Source: Halomonas sp. TD01
Lineage (GTDB): Bacteria; Pseudomonadota; Gammaproteobacteria; Pseudomonadales; Halomonadaceae
DNA: 64,000 nucleotides
Direction of reading: 5' to 3'
Assembly: GCF_923868895.1 (NCBI RefSeq)
Contig: NZ_OV350343.1
Span: 868,001-932,000 of the forward strand
The notes under the pieces were generated by a model. It was not told the origin of the DNA. It made no database searches and saw only the letters and a program-made list of their open reading frames with translations. Position numbers and translations under genes: made by a program. This document shows positions 8,294 through 18,041 of the stretch, piece by piece (within the stretch, counting starts at the first letter, position 1; the number at the start of each line of letters is the position of its first letter).

Positions 8294-9826
8294 TCAGCTC
8301 GAGCTGGAAGCAGGCGTCGGGCTAGTGACGGCTGCATCAGCAGCAGCACCCAATGCTTCCGAAGATGCAATCGCTTCTCCCTGCTTGTCCCACAGCGCGC
8401 GCTCTTCATCGGTTGCTTTGGGCGAGAACAAGCCCGTCTGCGCATAAATAATACCGATCAAAGGCGACAACCAGCAGGCAAAGGCCAGCGGAATATACAG
8501 AAGGTTCTCAACGTTACCTTCACCAATACCAAGCCCTAATACGCTAATGACAAAGGCCCCCCCTGCGTTCCAGGGAATGAGTGGCGACATCAACGTTCCA
8601 CCTTCCTCAACACCACGCGACAGGTTCAGTGTCGAGTAGCCCAGACCACGGTAAGTCGGCGCATACATACGGCCCGGTAGCGCAACGGATAGGTAGGGGT
8701 CGCCTGCCACCAAGTTAGTTGCAAAGGAGGTAGCAATTGCCGAGGTTTGAACACCTTTGAAAGAGCGCACCTTGGCCATAATGGCCTTGATGATGGTCTC
8801 CAGGCAGCCCGTTTTCTCCAACGCACCGCCAAAGGCCAAGGCAATTAGGATCAATGAGATAGTCCACATCATTGACTGGATACCGCCACGGTTTAACAGG
8901 CTGTCCATAGCTTCCACGCCCGTTTCAATGGAGTAACCATAGTTAGCGTAAGTAACGATATCGTGCAGGCCTACCCCCTGAACCGCCATGGCGGTTACCG
9001 CACCCGCCATTACGCCAGCAAACAGGGAGGGAATCGGCGGCATTTTCTTGACGGCTAGACCAATAACCAGCACCGCTGGCAACAACAGCCAGATAGAAAT
9101 CGTAAAGTGTTCATCTAGTGACGCAGTGATGGCATCAATGCGCTCAAAGGATGCCGCTTGATCATCAATCATGGTGAAGCCCACCACCAGATAGATAGCT
9201 AACGCGATCAACATGGCCGGTATCGTCGTTGGCATCATATTTTTGATATGCGAGAACACATCGTTGCCGGTAACCGCCGCCGCCAAGTTAGTGGTATCAG
9301 AAAGCGGTGAAACTTTGTCGCCAAAGAAGGCACCGGAAACAACCGCACCAGCGGTCCAGTAAATCGGAATTTCAAACCCAGCACCGATACCAACAAGCGC
9401 CAAACCTACCGTACCAACGGTACCCCAGGAAGTCCCCAAAGAAACGGAGACCACCGCACAGATCAGCATCGCCGCGGCAAGGAAAAAGGCAGGGGACAAT
9501 AGAAGCAGGCCGTAATAGATCAGACTGGGCACGGTACCGCTGGCAATCCAAACGCCAATAATCATGCCCACTAAGATCAACACCGAAACCGATGGCAGAG
9601 ACACGTTGATAACGTGAAACGCCCCATCTTCAATACGCTTCCAACGGAAGCCGAGTTTGACCCCTACTAGCGAGGTTATCGCCAAGCCAATGGCCAGCGG
9701 GATATGTGGTGTAAAGTCGCCAAAATAGAAAATCTGCACCCCGATGGCGATTAGTGTCAGCACAACGGGCACAAGGGCAAGCCCGAGACTGGGTTTTTGA
9801 CGAACCCTTTTTGGTTTTTCTTCCAT
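8294..9826 (-). CDS. NhaC-family Na+/H+ antiporter
   Basis: 510-residue inner-membrane protein with about 11-12 hydrophobic segments. NhaC-family landmarks are VSVSLGTSWGTVGTVGLALVGIG, then the charged signature GAFFGDKVSPLSDTTNLAAA in mid-protein, and a C-terminal repeat region MSPLIPWNAGGAFV. The N-terminus is basic and the C-terminus is a Ser/Ala-rich tail. ATG with GAGG upstream. The family exchanges Na+ for H+, and some members exchange organic solutes; adjacency to a DadA-like enzyme leaves the second possibility open. Confidence 0.88.
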   Translation of the reverse strand: MEEKPKRVRQKPSLGLALVPVVLTLIAIGVQIFYFGDFTPHIPLAIGLAITSLVGVKLGFRWKRIEDGAFHVINVSLPSVSVLILVGMIIGVWIASGTVPSLIYYGLLLLSPAFFLAAAMLICAVVSVSLGTSWGTVGTVGLALVGIGAGFEIPIYWTAGAVVSGAFFGDKVSPLSDTTNLAAAVTGNDVFSHIKNMMPTTIPAMLIALAIYLVVGFTMIDDQAASFERIDAITASLDEHFTISIWLLLPAVLVIGLAVKKMPPIPSLFAGVMAGAVTAMAVQGVGLHDIVTYANYGYSIETGVEAMDSLLNRGGIQSMMWTISLILIALAFGGALEKTGCLETIIKAIMAKVRSFKGVQTSAIATSFATNLVAGDPYLSVALPGRMYAPTYRGLGYSTLNLSRGVEEGGTLMSPLIPWNAGGAFVISVLGLGIGEGNVENLLYIPLAFACWLSPLIGIIYAQTGLFSPKATDEERALWDKQGEAIASSEALGAAADAAVTSPTPASSSS

Positions 9827-10377
9827 CTTATAGACCTCGTTATTATTGAGCTTTTGATAGGGTTATCAGCAGCGATTATTTTCGTTCAACAAGAGTTTCT
9901 TAGATTTATCATCTAAGGCATTGGCAATAGGCATACGTTCTAGAGGTATACTGCCCTGCCCTTTTATCTATATCAGCTAATTAATCACAATGCGTCATCG
10001 TGTTTTCAACACTTCGACGGTATTGCGATCACGTCCGTGTAACAAAAGAATACGAGGGTAACGATGACTTAACGTGTCTATTCCACGGCTTTTCGTGCTG
10101 CATCCAGGGGAAATAAGCATGGGCAAGCGAATAATCCTTTTGGACTAATACGTTAAAAACCCATTCTTGCTTATCTATAAAACCGCCTAAACAGCTATCT
10201 TTTTTAACTATATCGTTACGAAAAGCAGTTCAAATAACACGAAAATCATTATATAAACCACAATATAAACTAAAAAACGCCAGCCTCATGAGCGAGCAAC
10301 TGGCGTTAAATTCCAATTAATTAACAAATTATTCCAAAACGAGCGAATCCAATTGGTGCGATAACATAATTAATTTA
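9827..10377. other. 551-bp non-coding region with an operator-like hairpin
   Basis: AT-rich stretch with no credible gene. It contains the leader of the nhaC-type gene, an inverted repeat CTTAGAT-TTATC-ATCTAAG at 9899-9917 that could be an operator for that gene, and the terminator of the next minus-strand gene at 10276-10307. Nothing else is recognisable between about 9950 and 10270. Confidence 0.6.
10276..10307 (-). terminator. Terminator of the SbtA-like gene
   Basis: Minus-strand AACGCCAG (8-bp arm), a 16-base loop, CTGGCGTT and then TTTTAG, 70 bp beyond the stop codon. Confidence 0.78.
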
Positions 10378-11325
10378 TTAGCTAATTAAGCGCTCAATCA
10401 GCATATGGTAAAGCGGAATCCCAAGCATTACATTGAGAGGGAAAGTAATCCCAAGTGATGCGAGCATGGCGAGGCCAATGTTCGCTTGCGGGATAGCGGC
10501 ACGCATCGCAGCGGGCGCCGCAATATAGGAGGCACTAGCGGCCAACGCGGCAAGAATTACCACAGAGCCCACCGGCAATCCAACTAGCGTGCCTACTAAA
10601 ATCCCCAGCAGCGACAACAACAATGGCGTCACCAGAGCAAAGGTCACTAAGCGCCAATGATGCCACGGCATTGGGCGCAGCGTTTGCGCGGCGGTTAACC
10701 CCATTTCTAGCAGGAACAACGCCAGCACACCTTTGAAGGCCCCAGTAAACAGTGCGGTGACTTCCTCCCCTTGAAACGGCCCGTATAGCGTACCAATCAC
10801 GACCCCTCCAGCTAACAGGATAACGCCTCGATTGGTCAGGGTTTCATGCCATAGCTTGCTGGTGCTCTCTTTAACAGCAGCCCCTTGATAGCGTCTAAAC
10901 AGGGCAATCGCCACCATAATCGCGGGCAGCTCCATAGCGACCAAGTAGAGCGTTACTTCACTACCCACCACTAACTGGCGTGCTTCTACATACGCCAGCG
11001 CAACCGCAAATGTACCAGCACTGACCGAGCCATAGTGGGCAGCAATGCTAGCGCTGTCGGCGGCGGAAAGGCGCACCCAGCGGCGCAACACTGGCATCAG
11101 CATCAGCGGTATAAACGCTGACAGCAGCGCTACACCGGTAAGTTCTGGCACCAACCCCCAATGAATATTGCCATGCAGCGCCATCCCTCCCTTTAAGCCA
11201 ATGGTGAGCATTAATAACAGGCTTAGGGTGTCGTAAGTGGCTTTAGGAACCTGAAGATCCGACTTCACCGCCCCAGCGACTAGCCCCAATAAAAAAAACA
11301 TCACCACAATATCTGGCATCACCAT
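10378..11325 (-). CDS. SbtA-type sodium-dependent bicarbonate permease
   Basis: 315-residue membrane protein of the SbtA (DUF897) family with about 10 hydrophobic helices in two inverted halves. Family motifs include FFLLGLVAGAVKSDL at the N-terminus, AAHYGSVSAGTFAVALAY around residue 95-112, and AALAASASYIAAPAAMRAAIP near the C-terminus (the cation/bicarbonate signature). ATG with AGGAG 5 bases upstream. Cyanobacterial SbtA imports HCO3- with Na+; the heterotroph members probably do the same for anaplerotic carbon or pH, by inference. No PII-like SbtB partner lies next to it. Confidence 0.85.
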   Translation of the reverse strand: MVMPDIVVMFFLLGLVAGAVKSDLQVPKATYDTLSLLLMLTIGLKGGMALHGNIHWGLVPELTGVALLSAFIPLMLMPVLRRWVRLSAADSASIAAHYGSVSAGTFAVALAYVEARQLVVGSEVTLYLVAMELPAIMVAIALFRRYQGAAVKESTSKLWHETLTNRGVILLAGGVVIGTLYGPFQGEEVTALFTGAFKGVLALFLLEMGLTAAQTLRPMPWHHWRLVTFALVTPLLLSLLGILVGTLVGLPVGSVVILAALAASASYIAAPAAMRAAIPQANIGLAMLASLGITFPLNVMLGIPLYHMLIERLIS

Positions 11326-11503
11326 TGCTCCTTAGGGTCAAAAGAGGCTGCATTTTGCGAGCGATGAGACTAGATAACTAATAATATATTGAAAGAAAAC
11401 CATAGATAATTACCTATATCACTATCGTCCCCCTACCGGTATTGACTGATTAGCAGTAATGGCAGTTACAACTAGGACATTAAAGGGTAGCTAAGCGCGA
11501 ACC

Positions 11504-11525
11504 CCGCCCTGTGAGATCAGGGCGG
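11504..11525 (-). terminator. Hairpin downstream of ggt
   Basis: CCGCCCTG-TGAGAT-CAGGGCGG is a perfect 8-bp stem 23 bp past the ggt stop codon. No T-run follows on the minus strand, so it may be a 3'-end stabiliser rather than an intrinsic terminator. Confidence 0.5.
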
Positions 11526-11548
11526 AGTAGAAGGAGACTAACGAAACA

Positions 11549-13288
11549 TTAAAGGCCAATAGCAGATGAGGTAGAACGGCGCGGGTCGGCGCCACCGAAG
11601 AACATACCTTCTTTAATCATGATTGATTGAGCTGCGCCCATGGCGGGCTGCTGACTGATTGTATGGCCTCGCTCTTCAAGCAGATTAAGCGTATCTGGAC
11701 TAAAGCCTGCCTCAACGCGAATTTCATCAGGCACCCACTGGTGGTGCATGCGCGGTGCGCTAACCGCTGACTGTATATTCATATCGTGATCAATGACGTT
11801 CATTAACACTTGCAGGGTCGTGGTGATGATGCGTGAACCACCGGGGCTGCCGGTGACCAGGAAGTTTTTGCCGTCTTGCTTGACGATAGTGGGCGTCATA
11901 GATGAAAGCATCCGTTTGCCTGGCTCTACTTTATTGGCTTCGCCTCCAATCAAACCATAGGCGTTGGGCACACCGGGCTTGGCGGAGAAGTCATCCATCT
12001 CGTTGTTGAGCAAGAAGCCTGCGCCATCTACTACGATTCCAGAACCATAACTGAAGTTGATGGTGTACGTGTTTGAAACTGCCAGACCACCGTCATCTAC
12101 GATGGAAAAGTGAGTGGTTTCATTAGATTCGTAGTCGTGCGGATTGCCAGGAGCAATGTCAGCACTAGGTGTGGCTTGGTCACCAATCTGGCCACGTAGT
12201 TCGGCTGCGTACTCTTTCGACGTAATCCCGGCCAAAGGCACATCGACAAAGTCAGTATCGCCCAGGAACTCCGAGCGGTCAGCGTACGCACGCTTCATGG
12301 CTTCAGCCATTAAATGCATGCTTTCAGCAGCGCCGAAGCCCATTTCACCAATAGGATATTCTTCGAGAATGTTCAGCATCTGAACAATATGGGCACCGCC
12401 GGAAGAAGGAGGGCTCATGGCATAAATATCGTAACCGCGATAAGTACCGTGGCTGGGCTCACGGATGATGGGGGTGTAGTTGGCCATGTCTTCCATGGTA
12501 ATCAACCCATCGTGACGTTCCATTTCAGCAACGATCAGTTCTGCCGTTTCTCCTTCGTAAAACTCACGGGCCCCTTGCTCAGAAATGCGCCTAAGTGTCG
12601 CGGCTAGATCAGGTTGCTTGAAAATATCGCCAACCTCATAGGCACTACCGTCCTCCTTAAAGAACTTAGCCATGCTCGCCTCCCAGGGCTCAAAACGTTC
12701 CCTGGTCTCTTGTAGCCCTTGAACAAAGCGTGGAGGCACGGCGAAGCCATCTTCAGCAAGACGAATGGCGGGTTCCAACGCTTCAGCAAGGCTCAACGTA
12801 CCGTACTCTTCCAGAGCCAAAGCCAGCCCCGCAACGGTGCCGGGTACGCCCGCGGCCAAATGAGTGAAACGGGAACGCTCAGTCACTGCATCGCCGTTTT
12901 CATCTTGGAACATAGCTTCAAAGGCGGCTGAAGGGGCCATCTCGCGGTAGTCGATGGCAATGACTTCATCGCTTTCTTCATCCGAGATGAGCATAAAGCC
13001 GCCGCCACCGATATTGCCGGAACGTGGCTGGGTCACCGCTAGCGCAAAGCCGGCCACTACGGCAGCATCAACGGCGTTGCCTCCTTTAGCAAGAACATCG
13101 CGGGCAACTTCCGAGGCAAGAAAATGGCTGGTAGCGACCATGCCACGGCTACTCTCTTGAGGATGAAAGCGTTCACCTTCCAAGATAGCTTCTTGAGTGA
13201 ATGCCTGTGGAGAGACCAACAACCCTCCAATACATAGACTGGCCGTCAGCGTTTTAAGCGGACGCGAAGTTAAAAAGGGGATCATCAT
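11549..13288 (-). CDS. ggt: Gamma-glutamyltransferase
   Basis: 579-residue periplasmic Ntn-hydrolase that cleaves or transfers gamma-glutamyl groups from glutathione and related peptides. Signal peptide of about 31 residues (ends PQAFTQ). The large subunit contains GGNAVDAAVV and GNIGGGGFM. The precursor would self-cleave before the catalytic Thr in NETTHFSIVD (about residue 390), giving the small subunit with NNEMDDF, the GSPGGSRI oxyanion region and the terminal FFGGADPRRS motif. All key residues look intact. It is a single gene, divergent from a LysR regulator. Confidence 0.95.
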   Translation of the reverse strand: MMIPFLTSRPLKTLTASLCIGGLLVSPQAFTQEAILEGERFHPQESSRGMVATSHFLASEVARDVLAKGGNAVDAAVVAGFALAVTQPRSGNIGGGGFMLISDEESDEVIAIDYREMAPSAAFEAMFQDENGDAVTERSRFTHLAAGVPGTVAGLALALEEYGTLSLAEALEPAIRLAEDGFAVPPRFVQGLQETRERFEPWEASMAKFFKEDGSAYEVGDIFKQPDLAATLRRISEQGAREFYEGETAELIVAEMERHDGLITMEDMANYTPIIREPSHGTYRGYDIYAMSPPSSGGAHIVQMLNILEEYPIGEMGFGAAESMHLMAEAMKRAYADRSEFLGDTDFVDVPLAGITSKEYAAELRGQIGDQATPSADIAPGNPHDYESNETTHFSIVDDGGLAVSNTYTINFSYGSGIVVDGAGFLLNNEMDDFSAKPGVPNAYGLIGGEANKVEPGKRMLSSMTPTIVKQDGKNFLVTGSPGGSRIITTTLQVLMNVIDHDMNIQSAVSAPRMHHQWVPDEIRVEAGFSPDTLNLLEERGHTISQQPAMGAAQSIMIKEGMFFGGADPRRSTSSAIGL

Positions 13289-13560
13289 GAGTGGAATTCC
13301 TTATAGTTATTAGCTTACAAATATCGAGAATACCAAAGAATACTTTGCTGTCAAGCCATGCTCTTGGTCTTGAGGAGCAGCCCAACGTTCGCCACCTTAG
13401 TGAAACGTGGTTTAAACTCACTTACCTTCGCCTGCCCGTTAACGGTAAGGGATAAGTCTAGCTTTTCGATGGTGGCTTGCCAGGTATTCATTGATAAAGC
13501 TGATCTCCGCAACTACCCAATACTGACGCATTAAGTAATGCCCCAGGAGTTTCGGTTGCT

Positions 13561-14529
13561 ATGAATATTCGCCATCTGACCTTTAGGCTGCTGCAGGTAT
13601 ACGTAACCGTCGTTAGGTGTGGTTCCATCAGCGAAGCCGCAAGGCAGCTTCACCTTACCCAGCCAACCGTGTCACAGCAGTTGAAACGTCTCAGAGAAGC
13701 AGTAGGCAGCCCGTTGTTAGAACAGCATTCCCAGCGACTAACGATGACCGCCACAGGGCAAGCCCTTTATCAGGCAAGTCGTGATGTTTTGGGACGCTTT
13801 GATGACTTTGCTGACCAGCTAAGTGATTTACAGCATGGCAGTAAGGGCCGCTTTAGTATTGCCCTCGTGAATACCGCTCAGTACGTCTTGCCACGCCTAC
13901 TCGGGCCTTTTAGCCAAGCGTTCCCTGATGTCGATGTCACCGTTCATATCGGCAATCGTCGACAGGTATTGGCACGCTTTGAGCGCCAAGAAGACGACCT
14001 TTATGTCTTTAGCCATCCTCCAGCGCTTGCTCACGCAGTCGCGTCACGCTTTATGCGTAACCCCTTAGTTGCCATTGCCGCCGCCGACCACTCACTTGCC
14101 CAACAGGCAACCGTTACGATGGAGCAACTACTAAGTGAGCGCTTACTGCTGCGTGAGCCGGGCTCTGCCACACGCATGCTATTAGACAGTTGGCTGCAAG
14201 AGCACGGCCTGACAATGCAAAAAACATTACAGATGGCCAGTAACGAGGCCATACGAGTAAGTGTTGCGGCCAATATGGGCGTTGCTGTGTTATCCGAGCA
14301 TGTTTTGCCTAATGAGCATCCTGATCTAGTGGTTTTACCCGTTCAGGGACTGCCTATTGAAAGCCACTGGCAATTTATTGTGCGCAATGACCAGCGCCTC
14401 CCGCAGTCGGCTCAGCGCTTTCTTCACTACGTTCACGACCACCTAACACAGTGGATTGAGCCGCGCTTTGCATGCAATGAATTAGATACTCTATTGAACG
14501 CTTACCCAACATTTCCCTTACGTGGATAG
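13561..14529 (+). CDS. LysR-family transcriptional regulator
   Basis: 322 residues. The N-terminal winged HTH (ISEAARQLHLTQPTVSQQLKRLREAVGSPLLEQ) is followed by a periplasmic-binding-type effector domain. The 272-bp region shared with the divergent ggt gene is a plausible target. The gene downstream, a cation exchanger 100 bp away on the same strand, is another. Ligand unknown. Confidence 0.9.
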   Translation: MNIRHLTFRLLQVYVTVVRCGSISEAARQLHLTQPTVSQQLKRLREAVGSPLLEQHSQRLTMTATGQALYQASRDVLGRFDDFADQLSDLQHGSKGRFSIALVNTAQYVLPRLLGPFSQAFPDVDVTVHIGNRRQVLARFERQEDDLYVFSHPPALAHAVASRFMRNPLVAIAAADHSLAQQATVTMEQLLSERLLLREPGSATRMLLDSWLQEHGLTMQKTLQMASNEAIRVSVAANMGVAVLSEHVLPNEHPDLVVLPVQGLPIESHWQFIVRNDQRLPQSAQRFLHYVHDHLTQWIEPRFACNELDTLLNAYPTFPLRG

Positions 14530-14629
14530 CGCTTCAATAAATTGACTTGCAGACACGGCATTCACAACTAATGTTTGTAGCTTACGGTTGGGATAACGCC
14601 CAAGTGAACACAAGAAGAGAGTAGATAGC

Positions 14630-15586
14630 ATGCTGTATGGAATAAGTTTACTCGTTGGTATCGTACTATTAACGCTGGGGGGCGAAGCTCTCATCCGTGG
14701 CGCTGTCGCCGGTGCTAAACGAATGGGGATATCTCCGCTGTTAACAGGCCTCGTGGTCGTTGGCTTTGGTACATCTTCCCCCGAACTGGTGGTTTCCATT
14801 GATGCGGCCATTCACCAGCAGCCAGATATAGCCATTGGCAATATTGTGGGTAGCAACATTGGCAACATACTGCTAATTCTTGGCCTTTGCGCGGTCATTT
14901 GCCCCATGTCCGTACAGCCTCTAGCGCTAAGACGAGACGGTGTTGTGGTCGTCAGTGCTAGTCTGCTATTTATTGTTCTGGCCTGGAGTGGCGCCCTAGG
15001 CCGCTGGGATGCGGCAATATTGCTAGCCGCGTTGACGGCTTATCTTATTTGGGCGTATCGCACTGAACGCAGCCAACCTCTTCCCGCGACGGAAATGCAC
15101 AGTGCAGAAGCAGAGGAGCTCACTGCCATCCCAAGCTCAACAGCCATCACAGTTATGGCGCTTGTTGGGGGGCTTGCCATGTTGATCGGTGGCTCACAGC
15201 TGTTACTTTATGGCGCCATTGGCTTAGCCCAAGCCATGGGTATTTCCGAAGCAGTGATTGGCCTAACGATTGTCGCGGTGGGCACTTCGTTACCCGAAAT
15301 GGCGGTTTCAGTGATTGCGGCGCTTCGCCGCCACGCCGATGTTGCTGTCGGAAATATTCTGGGCAGCAACATTTTCAACCTTTTAGGCATTCTGGGCATA
15401 TCAGCTTTTCTACAGCCCCTGCCTATTGCCGAGCGAGTAAGTCAGTTTGACCAATGGGTAATGCTGGGTGCAGCAGGCGTATTACTACTGTTTCTCTACA
15501 CGGGCATGCGACTTTCTCGCTGGGAAGGGGCGGCCTTACTAAGTGGCTATGCAGCCTACCTTGCGTTAAGTTTTACAATCTTCTGA
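14630..15586 (+). CDS. CaCA-family Na+/Ca2+ (cation) exchanger, YrbG-like
   Basis: 318-residue inner-membrane exchanger of the calcium:cation antiporter superfamily. The two inverted alpha repeats are explicit: GFGTSSPELVVS with GNIVGSNIGNI in the first half, and AVGTSLPEMAVS with GNILGSNIFNLLG in the second. There are about 10 TM segments with a hydrophilic loop near residues 145-170. It exports Ca2+ at the expense of Na+ or H+ entry. The next gene starts 11 bp downstream, with its ribosome-binding site overlapping this stop codon. Confidence 0.93.
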   Translation: MLYGISLLVGIVLLTLGGEALIRGAVAGAKRMGISPLLTGLVVVGFGTSSPELVVSIDAAIHQQPDIAIGNIVGSNIGNILLILGLCAVICPMSVQPLALRRDGVVVVSASLLFIVLAWSGALGRWDAAILLAALTAYLIWAYRTERSQPLPATEMHSAEAEELTAIPSSTAITVMALVGGLAMLIGGSQLLLYGAIGLAQAMGISEAVIGLTIVAVGTSLPEMAVSVIAALRRHADVAVGNILGSNIFNLLGILGISAFLQPLPIAERVSQFDQWVMLGAAGVLLLFLYTGMRLSRWEGAALLSGYAAYLALSFTIF

Positions 15587-15596
15587 GGAATTAGCT

Positions 15597-16190
15597 GTGC
15601 AGATTGCCACCCTCGGTCCTAGCGGCAACAATCATGAATTAATCACCCTGCGCTATTTAGCGAAGCATGGTCATCCATCCACGAACCTTCAGCTTTTCGA
15701 ACAGTTTGAAGAGGCGTTTGAAGCGCTGATTGAGGGCCAAGTGAGCCACGTGCTCCAGTGCACCGCCCACTTTTCCCACAGCGATTGCGTAGGCCGCTAT
15801 ATGCACCGAGCCTATCCGGTCGATGTCTTTATTGCAGGCAGTAAGCCTCTTGCGTTAATTGCCCAGCGCAGTATTGCCACTCCCCGCCATGTGGCTATTC
15901 AGCCAGCTACCCGCTACTACACAGACTTAAACAGCTTTGGCGATATTATTGAGGCACCCACGACGGTTGCCGTGGCAGAAGGCTTGCTAGCGGGTACCTT
16001 TGAGGCAGGTATCTGTGCTGAAGAAATCGTGAAACAAGCACCGGAGCAGCTTAAGCTGATGCAGCCACTGGGGCCTGCGCTAGATACCTGGGTGGTGTAT
16101 GCCACCACCCCGTTACCGGCCACGTCGACGTTGTTTTTAAACCATGCGCCATTAAACGAGAAAGATAACAGCCGCGCCCGCCACCACTAA
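15597..16190 (+). CDS. Prephenate dehydratase-like periplasmic-binding-fold protein, function unknown
   Basis: 197 residues starting at GTG, with GAGGAA overlapping the upstream stop, so it is translationally linked to the CaCA exchanger. The opening IATLGPSGNNHEL resembles the start of prephenate dehydratase domains (xAFLGPxGTFS). TTVAVAEGLLAGTFEAGICAEE resembles the second lobe of the same fold. It lacks the ACT domain and has no obvious catalytic Thr motif, so it is unlikely to be a phenylalanine-pathway dehydratase. Its 3' end overlaps the convergent TRAP gene by 39 bp. Function not known. Confidence 0.7.
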   Translation: MQIATLGPSGNNHELITLRYLAKHGHPSTNLQLFEQFEEAFEALIEGQVSHVLQCTAHFSHSDCVGRYMHRAYPVDVFIAGSKPLALIAQRSIATPRHVAIQPATRYYTDLNSFGDIIEAPTTVAVAEGLLAGTFEAGICAEEIVKQAPEQLKLMQPLGPALDTWVVYATTPLPATSTLFLNHAPLNEKDNSRARHH

Positions 16191-17954
16191 TATTACGCGA
16201 AGCCAAATAGCTTTACGGGCGATGACGCCAAACGAAATAGCCGTTAATCCAGCGGCTATTTTTAATCCATCGAGCAGAGCGCCGGTTGGATTAAAAGCAA
16301 GCCGGATAACCTCTGGGTTTGCGACCATCGCCAGCGGTATAATGTACAGTCCTATCCCCAGGGCCATGGCTTTAAGCGCTACCTTCAGCCAATTTTCCCC
16401 CACCATTCCAGCCGCGATAAACACCCCGCCACAGACAGGCGGCGTAATCGTTGAAAGCAGCGCGTACCAAAACACAAACAGATGCGCCAGCAACGGCTCT
16501 AGCCCGAGTGATATTAGCGCAGGTCCCGCCACCGACACACAAATCACATAGGCTGCTGTCGTCGGTACTTCCATTCCCAAAATCAGGCAGGCAAGTGCCG
16601 TTAACAGCAGCGCTGGCCATAGCAGATCATTTGAGAGAGATAAGATACCCGACGTGATCTTTACGCCAAGGCCCGTTAACGAGAGCACACCAATCACCAG
16701 TGAGGCACAAAGAATAATCGCCCCAATAGTGCCAATTTGACGCCCTGCCGTAACCACCGCATCTGCTAAGCGTGTTGCAAACCCCGGTAATGAGAAGCGC
16801 AGCGTGACGTCAAACAGCAGCAGCGCCGCCCCAGCAAATATCGCAATACTGGCGGCATATTGGGGTGTATATCCGCCGTTAAAAATACGCTCTAACAGCA
16901 GTACAAACGGCACCGCAAAAAACAGTGATGTGATGAGCACTTCTTTGGCGGCTGGCTGCTCGCTGGCATCAATCGGCTGTAGATCATGACGGGTCGCATA
17001 AGCGTTAATCCCCACCCATACCGTTAAAAAATAGAGCACGGCGGGCAGCGTCGCTGCTGCCATGATCTGGGTGTAGGGCGTACCAGTCAGCTCAACCATG
17101 ACAAACGCCCCGGCCCCCATCAGCGGCGGCATTATTTGCCCGCCTGAAGACGCCACCGCTTCTACCGCGCCCGCAAAGGAGCGTGGGTAGCGCAAACGCA
17201 CCATAGAGGGAATCGTAATTGCCCCGGTAGAGGCAACGTTCGCCGAGGCGGAACCTGAAATGGATCCCATCAGCGCCGACGAAATCACCGACACTTTAGC
17301 CGCACCACCGGTTAAACGCCCGGCAACCGCGCTGGCCAAATTCATGAAACCTTGGCCAGCTTCGCCAGCATTGAGCACCGCACCAAAGATAACAAAGATA
17401 GCCACGACACCAACGCTGACCCCGGTCAGCGAGCCCCATAGCCCCCCTTCCGCAATCGTCAATGACCCCACCATGCTTTGCAGCGGCAAACCTGGGTGAC
17501 CAAACGCGCCCGGCACATACTGCCCGAAAGCCCCATAAAGAAGCGCCAGTAGCGCAACCAATGGCAGTGGCCAACCTATCGCACGTCTTGCTGCCTCCAG
17601 GGCAAGCATGATTAGGAAAAGCCCAATCGCCATCTGTAGATGGGTATCAATAAAGCCATACTGATTCGCAAGTGCTGCTTCGTTAAGCGCGATGTAGGCG
17701 CAAGCCGCGACCCCCAGCAGCGTTAGCCCCCAACCGCTAATACGCTGAAAAGGGGTTTTGGCTATATAAATCAACACCCAAGGCAGCAGTAGCGCCATAT
17801 GCAATGGCCTGCTCACCAGAGCGGGCGTTAAACCATAAAAAATAAGCCCTAAATGAAACCCAACGCTAACGACACCTAACGCAATCCAACCAGGAGATAC
17901 TGCCGCATTAGGTGTCGCATTATCAGCCGTCTGAGACGAAGAAAGAGCATGCAT
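16152..17954 (-). CDS. TRAP transporter permease, fused 4TM/12TM (TAXI type)
   Basis: 600-residue inner-membrane protein joining the small (DctQ-like, N-terminal) and large (DctM-like) subunits, the form that pairs with TAXI substrate-binding proteins. Family motifs include GSISGSASANVASTGAITIPSMVR, SSGGQIMPPLMGAGAFVM and GMEVPTTAAYVICV. It carries many predicted TM helices. The cognate binding protein is encoded upstream on the same strand, 87 bp away, with a perfect palindrome in between. Transport is probably driven by the sodium gradient; the substrate is unknown. Confidence 0.93.
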   Translation of the reverse strand: MHALSSSQTADNATPNAAVSPGWIALGVVSVGFHLGLIFYGLTPALVSRPLHMALLLPWVLIYIAKTPFQRISGWGLTLLGVAACAYIALNEAALANQYGFIDTHLQMAIGLFLIMLALEAARRAIGWPLPLVALLALLYGAFGQYVPGAFGHPGLPLQSMVGSLTIAEGGLWGSLTGVSVGVVAIFVIFGAVLNAGEAGQGFMNLASAVAGRLTGGAAKVSVISSALMGSISGSASANVASTGAITIPSMVRLRYPRSFAGAVEAVASSGGQIMPPLMGAGAFVMVELTGTPYTQIMAAATLPAVLYFLTVWVGINAYATRHDLQPIDASEQPAAKEVLITSLFFAVPFVLLLERIFNGGYTPQYAASIAIFAGAALLLFDVTLRFSLPGFATRLADAVVTAGRQIGTIGAIILCASLVIGVLSLTGLGVKITSGILSLSNDLLWPALLLTALACLILGMEVPTTAAYVICVSVAGPALISLGLEPLLAHLFVFWYALLSTITPPVCGGVFIAAGMVGENWLKVALKAMALGIGLYIIPLAMVANPEVIRLAFNPTGALLDGLKIAAGLTAISFGVIARKAIWLRVILVVAGAAVIFLV

Positions 17955-17982
17955 GCCGAGTGCCTATCCCTATAAAACAGCA

Positions 17983-18002
17983 CAACGGCCTGCAGGCCGT
18001 TG
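17983..18002 (-). repeat. Perfect 20-bp palindrome between TAXI protein and permease genes
   Basis: CAACGGCC-TGCA-GGCCGTTG, 8-bp GC-rich arms, inside the 87-bp gap of the TRAP operon. In RNA it would form a strong hairpin without a T-run. It probably protects the upstream mRNA or partly attenuates, giving more binding protein than permease. Confidence 0.6.
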
Positions 18003-18041
18003 CGTATCATCAATGCCAAAAAATCGCAGCTAAGGCAGCCT

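Noticed and set aside
10120..10147. Nine-codon frame starting ATGGGCAAG after AGGGGAAA in the 9.8-10.4 kb gap
   Set aside because: Too short and isolated to support as a gene or leader peptide; the neighbouring genes are on the other strand.
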